Shown here piece after piece: positions 7,064 to 13,963 of a stretch of DNA of 13,963 nucleotides. Every line of letters starts with the position of its first letter. The stretch's first letter is position 1. The notes under the pieces are model-generated. The model was not told the DNA's origin and searched no databases. It was given only the letters and a program-made list of their open reading frames with translations. A program made the position numbers and the translations under genes. This DNA comes from Planctomycetota bacterium (GTDB lineage: Bacteria; Planctomycetota; UBA8108; UBA1146): assembly GCA_002691835.1 (NCBI GenBank), contig NZJA01000097.1:1-13963 (forward strand), written 5' to 3'.

Positions 7064-8458
7064 TCAAGTCCCCGGAAGACAATCAAGGTCATCTTCCAAA
7101 AGATCGGATCCACCGACAGGGAACGGGAACGTCGGAACAGAACCGGCCGCGAACAGGAACTCCAAGACATTGACGGCATCTGCCAGATCCAGCACACCGT
7201 CATCGTTGGCATCTCCCGCATCTTCGCAGGTCAAATCTCCTCCAAGAAAGAGATAGTTCAATAACTTTATCGGATCACTGACATCGACAGTTTGATCCAT
7301 ATTGGCATCTCCACGAACAAACGACCCGGGAGCTGAAAATACTGCGACCTGCTCGAGCCCTTGCTCTGTGGCAAAAATCCGACCGGACTTCAGACACAGA
7401 TCCACCGGTAAAGACAATCCTGTCGCCAGAGTTTCAAGGGCTCCATTTTGGGGATCGAGGATTTTCATCCAACCCCCCAGCAGATCACTGACGAGAACCC
7501 GTCCGTCGTCCAAAAGGAGCGCTGCCGATTGTGAAAAATCGGTACTCTCGAGTGGCCATGTTTCGATCAGGGTCCGCTTGGCCAGGTCCAGCAGGAACAC
7601 TTCTGCACTGCCGCCGTAAACCGTCACCAATGCGGTTCCATTACCAAGATCGGTGATATCACTGGGTCCAGGGAAATCGGCCGTATCGACCGCAATGTTT
7701 ACGGATCCAGTGACTGTCCCGGTGGCGGCATCGATCCATGAGACCACGGGTGCTGCTGTGAAATCATTTCCTGGATAACCGACAGGAACGACCCACTCGC
7801 CGTCATACTCCATAAACCGGGTGATCGATCCCTCGACCGTCACCCACTGCGTGATCGCTTCCGAAATCGGATCAAAGACGAGAATGTTTTCATCTGAGCC
7901 GTCGAAATTACCGCCGTTCGACCCCACGATGACCGAACCGGTGGAACTCGCCACCAGACCCGAAAGGAATGTCACAGCAAATCCAGACGAATCCGTCATC
8001 GGGAACGAAAGGACTTCAGCAGTCGCCAGATCGATCTGATAAAGATTCGAATCGTTGGAACACGTGACGTACAAATTGCCTTCCAGAAGCAGTAACTCTG
8101 TGGGGAAATAACCGACTTCAAAAGTGCGAAGGACTTCCAGAGAATGCATGTCGACTTCAGCAATTCGGTAGTTTGCGTAATCCTCAACCAACTCCCCGAA
8201 TGGGGTCACGTCTCCGGCGATCGCCACATATCCCAATGAGCCTGTGGATGCGGCGATGATGCCATACGGATGAGCATCGACCGCCTCTCCGGAAATCCCC
8301 ACCGTAAGGACCGCCTCAGCCTGCTGAGCTGCAACGGAGACCGGCATGAGACCGATGAGAGAAAATACGAAAAAACATATCCCCCGAACAAAGGGCCGAT
8401 ATTGAAGGGGTTTTACGGGGGAATTCATGGGGTCATATGACCCTACGCAGTGATGCAT
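7064..8458 (-). CDS. Secreted YncE-like beta-propeller protein with C-terminal dockerin-like domain, behind a B12 riboswitch
   Basis: 464 residues from ATG 8458, chosen because GGAG sits six bases upstream (8468-8465). GTG 8470 overlaps that site, and ATG 8428 lacks one. The n-region is long (about 26 residues), then a hydrophobic core (GICFFVFSLIGLMPVSVAA) ends at a likely cleavage before QQAEA. Residues about 50-375 are propeller blades of the YncE type, for example SLEVLRTFEVGYFPTELLLL and NLYVTCSNDSNLYQIDLATA. Residues 380-464 are a dockerin-like pair of calcium loops, DANMDQTVDVSD (384-395) and DANDDGVLDLAD (416-427), ending with FPFPVGG. It is the first gene after the cobalamin riboswitch. 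Cobalamin capture is an inference from that control and from the propeller fold of Bacteroides BtuG. Another B12-responsive surface role is possible. Confidence 0.85.
   Translation of the reverse strand: MHHCVGSYDPMNSPVKPLQYRPFVRGICFFVFSLIGLMPVSVAAQQAEAVLTVGISGEAVDAHPYGIIAASTGSLGYVAIAGDVTPFGELVEDYANYRIAEVDMHSLEVLRTFEVGYFPTELLLLEGNLYVTCSNDSNLYQIDLATAEVLSFPMTDSSGFAVTFLSGLVASSTGSVIVGSNGGNFDGSDENILVFDPISEAITQWVTVEGSITRFMEYDGEWVVPVGYPGNDFTAAPVVSWIDAATGTVTGSVNIAVDTADFPGPSDITDLGNGTALVTVYGGSAEVFLLDLAKRTLIETWPLESTDFSQSAALLLDDGRVLVSDLLGGWMKILDPQNGALETLATGLSLPVDLCLKSGRIFATEQGLEQVAVFSAPGSFVRGDANMDQTVDVSDPIKLLNYLFLGGDLTCEDAGDANDDGVLDLADAVNVLEFLFAAGSVPTFPFPVGGSDLLEDDLDCLPGT
8430..8443. repeat. Perfect 14-bp palindrome GGGTCATATGACCC
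   Basis: The sequence equals its own reverse complement over 14 bases. It lies 16 to 29 bases inside the coding region of the YncE-like propeller gene, just before a second in-frame ATG (8428). It could be a protein-binding site or a strong early mRNA hairpin, or chance. Confidence 0.6.
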
Positions 8459-8464
8459 AGCGTT

Positions 8465-8468
8465 CTCC
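8465..8468 (-). promoter_or_regulatory. Ribosome binding site deciding the propeller gene start
   Basis: GGAG on the minus strand, six bases before ATG 8458. It lies about 20 bases after the riboswitch P1 stem, which is where translational control by the riboswitch would act. Confidence 0.65.
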
Positions 8469-8487
8469 ACTCTGCTCGAAGTATGAC

Positions 8488-8674
8488 GTCAAGGAGGTCT
8501 TCTGGCTTCCGAGTCAATCTCGCCCTGCGCCTTCCCGCAACCGAGGTTGCAGTGGCTGCCTGAGTTCCGTTCAGTGGATCCCGGACATGCAGAGTTCGTC
8601 ATCGGTTACAGCGGCGGCACCGCGGTGGAATTTCACCACACTTCCAGCCCAAACCATTTGGGCTAATCCTTGAC
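8488..8674 (-). promoter_or_regulatory. Cobalamin (B12) riboswitch
   Basis: Read on the minus strand, the conserved parts of the cobalamin aptamer occur in order. P1 is a perfect 8-bp stem, GTCAAGGA (8674-8667) with TCCTTGAC (8495-8488). A 7-bp hairpin GCCCAAA/TTTGGGC follows (8663-8647). Then come GTGGTGAAATTCCACCGC and CTGTAACCG (8639-8603), GCCACTG (8556-8550), GGGAAGGCGC (8536-8527) and the B12 box GAAGCCAGAAGACCTCC (8509-8493). Between GCCACTG and GGGAAGG a small hairpin, GCAAC-CTCG-GTTGC (8550-8537), may be L5. Its CTCG loop could kiss CGAG (8478-8475) just before the ribosome site, so control is probably translational (inference). There is no poly-T terminator hairpin. When B12 is abundant, such riboswitches normally turn the downstream genes off. 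Confidence 0.93.
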
Positions 8675-8681
8675 TGCCCGA

Positions 8682-8709
8682 AGAGTAAACGAGCCCTCAC
8701 AAGAGTCAA
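8682..8709 (-). promoter_or_regulatory. Putative sigma70-type promoter of the riboswitch transcript
   Basis: On the minus strand TTGACT (8709-8704) and TACTCT (8687-8682) are 16 bp apart. Transcription would start about seven bases later, near 8675, exactly at the 5' edge of riboswitch P1. The -35 matches the consensus at five of six positions; the -10 is weaker. The agreement with the aptamer edge is the main support. Confidence 0.55.
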
Positions 8710-8752
8710 GATCCCAACTTGCTTTCTGTCACCAGTCCCCGAAACTGAAAGC

Positions 8753-9874
8753 ATGGTCAAAAAGAAATCTTCTTCCAGAACGGCATCCCAGGCCCTTTCG
8801 ATGAGCGCTCTCGCAGCCAAGCTTGAACGCGAAACCCCTTCCGTAGCCATTATCGTTGGTAAAGAAGATCTTTTGATTCGCGAAGCGCGAGACATGGTCC
8901 TTTCCTCCGCCCCGGGAGGGCGGCCAGATTCGGATCAGATCCAAACCATATCCCCACAATCAAAACCTGACGATGAACGCCTGCAGGACATCTTCGACGA
9001 TCTCAGGACCCCAAACCTTTTCGGTGGTGTCCCGGTGATCGTTCTGGAGGGAGCTGACCGCTGGCTCAAATCCGGAACAGATGCCTGGGTCGATTTCTTG
9101 CAGAATCCTGTCAAAGACTCTCTGCTGATCCTGATCTCGACCCAGCTTGATGGACGCTCAAAGTTAGCCAAATCGCTGAAATCTTCTGGTTGGTGGATTG
9201 GTGCAGACCGCCCGTTCCATCGCCCACCGCCTTGGAAACCAGAGTCTCGCCCCTGGGACAACCCTTTGAACCAGTGGCTCGTTCACCGATTTCGCCAGCA
9301 AAAACTCAAGGTCGATGCCAAAGTCGCACAACTTGCCATCGACCGGATGGGCCCAGTGATGTCCCCTTTAGCCCAACTCGCCGAAAAACTGGCGGTGGTC
9401 TGTACTGCGGAAAATGTTGAGACGGTCACGGAAGATCTCCTCCTCGAACATCTGCCAGGAGGTGGAGACGGATCCGCCTTTGACCTCGTCGATCGCTGGT
9501 TTGAGAAAAATCGGGGCGAAGCTTTAAAATTACTCTCCCAAATGCTCGAAAGTGGTTGGCTGGACGAAAAGGACCAACGGGTCAAGAACCCTCAAGGTCT
9601 CTTGCTGCAGTGCTCAGCGCTCGCGCTCAAACGAGCTCGGGAACTGCGATCTGTCCGCAGAATTGTAGAGAGAGGTGGCGGGGAAAAAGAGATCCTTGAA
9701 CAAACAACCCTCACCCGGCCATTTCTGCCGCGGATCCGTGTTCAATACCGACACTGCGATGAGGATCGCCTCAAGAGAATGGTCTCTTGTTTGATCGAGA
9801 TGGATTGGCAAATGAAATCAGGAGCAGGGGCGACTCCGGAAGAGCTTCTCGAACGGGCGATTTTGACCGTTTGA
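8753..9874 (+). CDS. holA: DNA polymerase III delta subunit
   Basis: 373 residues, the usual delta length of about 340 plus a short charged N-terminus. Delta opens the beta sliding clamp within the clamp-loader complex. Family signs in order: a first AAA+-like domain starting SVAIIVGKEDLLIREA (30-45), the segment LFGGVPVIVLEGADRWLK (about 89-106) where delta proteins carry the clamp-contacting (L/F)F motif, DSLLILISTQLDGRSKLAKSLK, a long divergent middle, SPLAQLAEKLAVVC with a following FDLVDRWFEKNRGEALKLL, which match the delta lid and collar, and helices to the end. The ribosome site is weak (GAAAG). The gene is divergent from the riboswitch operon, and its upstream 78 bp overlap that operon's promoter. 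Its stop is 1 bp from the stop of the converging pilin gene. Confidence 0.85.
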   Translation: MVKKKSSSRTASQALSMSALAAKLERETPSVAIIVGKEDLLIREARDMVLSSAPGGRPDSDQIQTISPQSKPDDERLQDIFDDLRTPNLFGGVPVIVLEGADRWLKSGTDAWVDFLQNPVKDSLLILISTQLDGRSKLAKSLKSSGWWIGADRPFHRPPPWKPESRPWDNPLNQWLVHRFRQQKLKVDAKVAQLAIDRMGPVMSPLAQLAEKLAVVCTAENVETVTEDLLLEHLPGGGDGSAFDLVDRWFEKNRGEALKLLSQMLESGWLDEKDQRVKNPQGLLLQCSALALKRARELRSVRRIVERGGGEKEILEQTTLTRPFLPRIRVQYRHCDEDRLKRMVSCLIEMDWQMKSGAGATPEELLERAILTV

Positions 9875-9875
9875 A

Positions 9876-10316
9876 TTAATCAGGAGCGAGTCTGACACTG
9901 CGACTTCTCGCAATAATCTGCTCAAAGGACTCCTGGATTTCCTGACCTCGAGACATGCGGCTGATTCTCATCCGAACAATGACCGAATCGACGAATTCCG
10001 GTTTTGGGATCGTGGCAAACGAGAGATCGACGGTAACCCCTGGCCACCGCATAAGAATTCTTGAGAGCAGATCTCCATTTCGAATGTCATCCAAATCTGC
10101 GCCATCGCGAAGAGCCCCCTCAACGGCCGCAAAGATGGATTCGGAGATTTCAATACTCTTGATTCGATCAACAGCACGACTATGAGCGGCAGTACCGGCA
10201 GTAAACAGTGAGACTGCGGCTGCGATACCCACCGACAGAATCCCCAAGGCCACGATCACTTCCAAGAGTGAGAAGCCGGATTCACTGGAGGCTGAAACGT
10301 GATGCGATCGGCTCAT
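9876..10316 (-). CDS. Prepilin-like protein, PilV/GspI type
   Basis: 146 residues. The start ATG 10316 overlaps the previous stop as ATGA; the frame extends farther upstream, but that part is within the other gene. A type III prepilin signal is clear: ESG followed by FSLLEVIVALGILSVGIAAAVSLF, with the peptidase site after G and the conserved E at mature position 5. The remaining 110 residues show no motif I can name. Minor pilins of this class prime assembly of type IV pili or type II secretion pseudopili. It is the last gene of a three-gene operon. Whether it serves a pilus or a secretion system cannot be told here. Confidence 0.85.
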   Translation of the reverse strand: MSRSHHVSASSESGFSLLEVIVALGILSVGIAAAVSLFTAGTAAHSRAVDRIKSIEISESIFAAVEGALRDGADLDDIRNGDLLSRILMRWPGVTVDLSFATIPKPEFVDSVIVRMRISRMSRGQEIQESFEQIIARSRSVRLAPD

Positions 10317-11398
10317 CGGGGCCCCCTGGCATCTCGATAGCCGGGGATTCGAACCGTTTTTCGAAACTCCGTTCCGTTGACGACTCTGGTCCCCCGGAAA
10401 TGCTCCTGGGCTCGCGTCCCACGGACACCTCGAACACAATCGACAAAGTTTTTGCCGGAGATCTTGCCCACCTGAATCCACTCCGAATCCAAGCGAACAA
10501 ACAACTCTCCAGTAGTTGCGTATTCATTCACACTATCAACCGGGATCACGTCATCCGATTCGCCGATATCTGTGACCAATCGAGCAAGAGCTCTCGAACG
10601 AGCAGGATTCAGAACTAACTGGATTTCTACAGTATCCGGAAAGACATCATCCTCATGGTCGTCTCGACTGGCTGCAGACCAGTCAAATGCTTCAATTTCG
10701 TCAAACGAAAGAATGGCACGGGTGGAATCCCAACGATCGAGAGGAGGCAAACTTCGACCTTCGCTCCAGCGACGTCGATCCCCTCCCCAAAAGGAAAATC
10801 CCAAATACAACACTCCGTCAGCAATCGGCCGACAGCGCATAGGGGTTCCATCGACATCTGGCAAAAGGTTTCCGTCATCAAAGAGGGTCGAACCTCCGCC
10901 GATGGGACTTTTAAAGCCACGCCAAAGGACCTCTGAGCCTTCCGTCGGCCCCATTTGATACGCCACCTCAGCCAATCCGCCCGGTGCTCTGAGAATGCCC
11001 AGCTGGGCTTCTCTGGAATCGTTTCGGTAATCGACCTCCGCCAAGCCTCCCGTGTAGGCTCCGGCGATTCGGGTCACAGGATTCCGAGTTTCGTCTGAAA
11101 GGGTTCTGACCCAACGAATTCTGGGGCGATTGAAGAGATCACGATCGCAAAGCATCAGGACGTCGACCAAACCATCTCCCGGACCAGGATCTGACTGGGT
11201 AAAAGCAGATCGCAAATCCTCGCCGATCAGATCCAGGATCGCACCGGCACGCTCGTAGGATTCCCGACGAGATTCACCAATTTGCCAAGTCGACATCCCA
11301 TCACGAAGGAACATCACCAAACTCGAGCCCAGTAGCATAAAAACTCCCAGGGCGACGAGGATTTCAATGAGCGTAAGACCGGACTCGCGTGATTTCAT
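10313..11398 (-). CDS. Prepilin-like protein, PilW/GspJ type
   Basis: 361 residues from ATG 11398. That ATG shares one base with the previous stop (TGATG) and has GAGGAG 11 bases upstream; an in-frame TTG at 11401 is less likely. The N-terminus MKSRESG-LTLIEILVALGVFMLLG is a prepilin leader with E at mature position 5. It is followed by a long amphipathic helix region ending GAILDLIGEDLRSAF, typical of PilW/GspJ, whose members are large minor pilins near the fibre tip. Near the C-terminus, about 10380-10525, the segment GELFVRLDSEWIQVG and then CVRGVRGTRAQEH form an 'RGxxGT' module that also appears in the upstream large protein. Overlapping starts and stops on both sides suggest translational coupling. 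Confidence 0.85.
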   Translation of the reverse strand: MKSRESGLTLIEILVALGVFMLLGSSLVMFLRDGMSTWQIGESRRESYERAGAILDLIGEDLRSAFTQSDPGPGDGLVDVLMLCDRDLFNRPRIRWVRTLSDETRNPVTRIAGAYTGGLAEVDYRNDSREAQLGILRAPGGLAEVAYQMGPTEGSEVLWRGFKSPIGGGSTLFDDGNLLPDVDGTPMRCRPIADGVLYLGFSFWGGDRRRWSEGRSLPPLDRWDSTRAILSFDEIEAFDWSAASRDDHEDDVFPDTVEIQLVLNPARSRALARLVTDIGESDDVIPVDSVNEYATTGELFVRLDSEWIQVGKISGKNFVDCVRGVRGTRAQEHFRGTRVVNGTEFRKTVRIPGYRDARGPR

Positions 11399-13963
11399 CA
11401 AAATGGAATCTCCTCATGATGAAGGACACGCCACTCTTTTCGATGCTCAACGGAGAGCTGTTTCAAAACCGGCAGGTGTTTCCATTCATCATTCCAGCCA
11501 TCCCCTGGCAGGGGTCCATAGGCTCCCTCACGATGTCGGAAGTAGATCCTTAACTCCATTTGATCAGCGAGGAGATCGACCACATTGTCTGCATCAGGAT
11601 CATCGAAAAGATAGAGTCCCCCCGGCATGTTCGTCGGTTCCGCATCCCATGAGGGGATTCCTTCAAATCGTGCCAGAACACGAACAGTGCCTCCCGTTCG
11701 GCGATTACGGCTTTCTTCCACACCCCAAGTCAATCGATCCCATACCGTCCCCGGCATCGTCCAGGCCCTCTCCAGATACTGGAGATCCTTCGATTCCACG
11801 CGGGGTTGGTAATGATCGTGATGGCGAGCCAGGAATTCGACCACAGGCACATCGCGAACAAAATTGCCGATGGGGGTTCCAAAACGACCCCGGAAAATTC
11901 CGCGTCCACTGCGATCATCCCGGAAGAGGCGGAAACCGTTTTCGACCTTGCCCGCATGGGCAACGATCTCATCCGCTGTCGAAGGATTTCCATCATCGAC
12001 GATGAAATATCCTTCTCCCGAAGGGAAGTTGCGCAAATTCCCGACCATGGGGATTTCGACCTCGGTGTTGCTCCCTGCCAATCTCCCCACGGCAATCGCA
12101 GGGATCGGAATCAGGGAATTCACTGCCAGGCTGTTCGCTTCCCGTTCCGTATGCAGCATTCCGCGAGTCAGAATGTCCACTTCCCGAGTCGGCAAGAGGC
12201 GCATGCGAATCGTATTGGTCACCGTCACCGGCTCATTGTTGGACATGTAGGACCACTGGTAGACATAACCGTTGACCGGAGTCCCCAACTGTCCTCTGAG
12301 CACATCCCGCAGCTGATTGCCATTCGCACTTCCGAAATAGATAATCTCGCGGGATGTCCCTGAAAGTATTTCCAGAAATCCACCGTTACGGGGAAGACCA
12401 GTGGTCGTATTGACCTGCACCACCGGTACCACCTCACTGCGAAGATCTCGCAAAGGATCTGTGAAAAGAGTCTGCCCTGCATCGATCGCCTCTTCATCCA
12501 GATAGGGATCTCTGGCAAGGTTTTCCTCCAACAAAACTTCCACGGTGGGTTCGATCTCTCCTGCCTCAAAGGAGTAGTGCATCGCTTCTCCGTCAACCGA
12601 CAGGATTCCTTCCCTGTGACCCAGACCGAAGGCACGTGGGTCAGAAGGACTGAAACTGCGACTGACTCCCCCTTCAGGGCTCAAGGAGTTGACCAGTCTC
12701 GGTTTTCCGACCAGAAGCAACTTGTCGAGAGCTCCGCCGCTGCCTTCCGAATCGCCGTCACGGTAAAAGTTGCGAATAATCTCTGCCCTCACTCCGGAAG
12801 GCATATTCGGAGAAGAGGTCAAACCAAACGAGCCGGAGACAAGCCCCGTCGACCCCATCGGAAAGACGTAGGTATCGACGTCGGTCGAATCCAGACGAGA
12901 GAATCGGACCTCGTCGAGAGTCGCAGCAGAAACTCCATTACCGGAAGCCCCACCCGCCAATTGCATCCCTTGGCCAAACTGAATGGTTCCCTGGGAGGTG
13001 GAGGGCAATCTCCCCGTTGGGAAGCGACCAATTCTGGGATCCTGATCAGGTCGATAGATTCCTTCCGGCGGCCGCTGGAAGGTCACGTAGATTCCAGAGT
13101 CCGTCTCCCGAACCTTGTCGATACGCATCTTCAGGGCTTCAACCTGTCGATTCCGCGGATCTCCAGCCCCATCTCCCAGAACCACCTCGTCGAAATCGGA
13201 AGCTTCCGCACCGACCGCCCGAACCACCTGAACAATTTCGGCACCTGCAGGAACGAACTGGATCGAATCGAGATCGGGACGCAAACGGTTGCGGCGGAAG
13301 GCATCGGCAATATTCACATATCGATTACCGGAGAAACCCCTGAAAACTTCGTGGACATCCGGATCAACGATAAAGTAGCGACCTTCTGCAATTCGGTCGT
13401 AAAGAATCCATTCGGCGTTGCCCAGGTGACCCGCTCGGCCATTGATCACCGTGGTCCCCGGCAAGACTGCACTCCCCGGAGGACGAGTAATCTGTATCGC
13501 ACCGGAAGGAGCGTAGATCTCGTTGAGACCCCCCCCCTCCGCTTCGATGGAGACACCGCGAACAGCCAAGCGAACGTCACCGGGTGTTGCGGTAGTCCCG
13601 TCGATGGCCACCGTATCCAACAAACCCCTGCCCATGGCAGTGAAGCGATAAAGCCCCTGAACAGGCCCGGGAGTAATCGAGGAATACTTCGCAAATTCAC
13701 TTTGGGTGTGAACCATCACCCCCTCGGAGTTTCGCTCGATTTTGCGGATTTGAATGTAGCCCTGGGGTGGGAAACCCAACTCGAAGGGATGCGTCGTCTG
13801 GGTTTGTACCAGCAGGCTGTTGGAATTGGACGTAAAGGGTTCGAGTTCCATGGTGCTCGTCAAACCCGGTACAGCGAAGAGCGCAGTGGTATCTGCGAAA
13901 GCATAACTGGAAGGCCCAAGAGTTACCTGGCCTGCAGGGGTAATACTTTCAATCCGTTGAGTA
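11398..13963 (-). CDS. Large protein of the pilin-like operon (partial, N-terminus outside window)
   Basis: The frame is open from the right edge to the TGA at 11398-11400, 854 residues, with no convincing internal start, so the gene begins beyond the window. I cannot assign a family. It is rich in beta strands, Gly and Asp, and has no membrane segment here. Modules with a hydrophobic-acidic strand followed by RGxxGT recur: GGFLEILSGTSREIIYFG then VLRGQLGTP (about 12260-12390), and GYFIVDDGNPSTADEIV then FRGRFGTPIG (about 11865-12025). The C-terminal 150 residues (LERAWTMPGTVWDRLTWGVE to the end) look like a separate domain, with MELRIYFRHREG near its end. Its place as first member before two minor prepilins suggests a pilus-tip or PilX/PilY1-like role, which is a guess. 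Confidence 0.75.
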   Translation of the reverse strand, partial: TQRIESITPAGQVTLGPSSYAFADTTALFAVPGLTSTMELEPFTSNSNSLLVQTQTTHPFELGFPPQGYIQIRKIERNSEGVMVHTQSEFAKYSSITPGPVQGLYRFTAMGRGLLDTVAIDGTTATPGDVRLAVRGVSIEAEGGGLNEIYAPSGAIQITRPPGSAVLPGTTVINGRAGHLGNAEWILYDRIAEGRYFIVDPDVHEVFRGFSGNRYVNIADAFRRNRLRPDLDSIQFVPAGAEIVQVVRAVGAEASDFDEVVLGDGAGDPRNRQVEALKMRIDKVRETDSGIYVTFQRPPEGIYRPDQDPRIGRFPTGRLPSTSQGTIQFGQGMQLAGGASGNGVSAATLDEVRFSRLDSTDVDTYVFPMGSTGLVSGSFGLTSSPNMPSGVRAEIIRNFYRDGDSEGSGGALDKLLLVGKPRLVNSLSPEGGVSRSFSPSDPRAFGLGHREGILSVDGEAMHYSFEAGEIEPTVEVLLEENLARDPYLDEEAIDAGQTLFTDPLRDLRSEVVPVVQVNTTTGLPRNGGFLEILSGTSREIIYFGSANGNQLRDVLRGQLGTPVNGYVYQWSYMSNNEPVTVTNTIRMRLLPTREVDILTRGMLHTEREANSLAVNSLIPIPAIAVGRLAGSNTEVEIPMVGNLRNFPSGEGYFIVDDGNPSTADEIVAHAGKVENGFRLFRDDRSGRGIFRGRFGTPIGNFVRDVPVVEFLARHHDHYQPRVESKDLQYLERAWTMPGTVWDRLTWGVEESRNRRTGGTVRVLARFEGIPSWDAEPTNMPGGLYLFDDPDADNVVDLLADQMELRIYFRHREGAYGPLPGDGWNDEWKHLPVLKQLSVEHRKEWRVLHHEEIPF
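13529..13537. repeat. Nine-base G tract (coding strand) inside the large pilin-operon gene
   Basis: Nine consecutive C on the plus strand read as GAG GGG GGG GGT in the gene, coding EGGG. The frame is intact as given. Confidence 0.85.

Noticed and set aside
8471..8752. Small protein gene in the gap before holA
   Set aside because: The conserved sequence there is an RNA aptamer with base-paired stems; the short open frames through it have no supporting features.
9876..10481. Longer start for the PilV/GspI-like gene (201 residues)
   Set aside because: The extra 55 residues overlap the PilW-like gene in another frame and would place the prepilin leader in the middle of the protein; ATG 10316 puts it at the N-terminus and overlaps the preceding stop.
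11367..12363. Plus-strand open frames of 212 and 185 codons opposite the large pilin-operon gene
   Set aside because: Both lie within the continuous 854-residue frame on the other strand and show only low-complexity, Arg/Pro/His-rich translations.

Overview
The window most likely comes from a planctomycete-like bacterium (inference). The clues are two secreted beta-propeller proteins ending in the paired-EF-hand, dockerin-like tail common in that phylum (FVRGD..., ending FPFPVGG or similar), a pilin-like operon with an unusually large partner protein, a NYN-LOTUS protein, moderate GC, and mostly ATG starts with Shine-Dalgarno sites of variable strength. I see no insertion sequence, phage gene, CRISPR array or pseudogene.

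Layout. At 1-1846 (+) a tight operon holds the tail of a GH113-like TIM-barrel protein, an unknown membrane-anchored protein, and KtrA, the RCK gating subunit of a K+ channel. At 1860-3509 (-) the TrkH/KtrB pore subunit lies tail-to-tail with ktrA. A tRNA-Arg(CCG) at 3662-3734 (+) is followed by a strong hairpin terminator. The terminator T-tract is also the first part of a 20-bp tandem duplication that supplies the ATG of apaH (3808-4746, +). ApaH converges on a NYN-LOTUS putative RNase gene (4743-5531, -), and both stop codons share one CTAG.

The most interesting region is 5763-8709 (-). A promoter-like sequence and a clear cobalamin (B12) riboswitch lie ahead of two adjacent genes for secreted beta-propeller proteins with C-terminal dockerin-like domains. 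No known B12 gene is nearby. The Bacteroides protein BtuG is also a B12-binding surface propeller, so a candidate B12-capture system of a new type is a reasonable hypothesis. It rests on the riboswitch and the fold, not on shown homology.

Divergent from the riboswitch is holA (DNA polymerase III delta, 8753-9874, +). It converges on a three-gene pilin-like operon (13963 to 9876, -): a very large protein running off the window edge, a PilW/GspJ-like prepilin and a PilV/GspI-like prepilin, joined by overlapping stop and start codons.

All three tail-to-tail junctions (ktrA/ktrB, apaH/NYN, holA/pilin) have 13 bp or less between the genes and no visible intrinsic terminator. The only convincing terminator in the window follows the tRNA.
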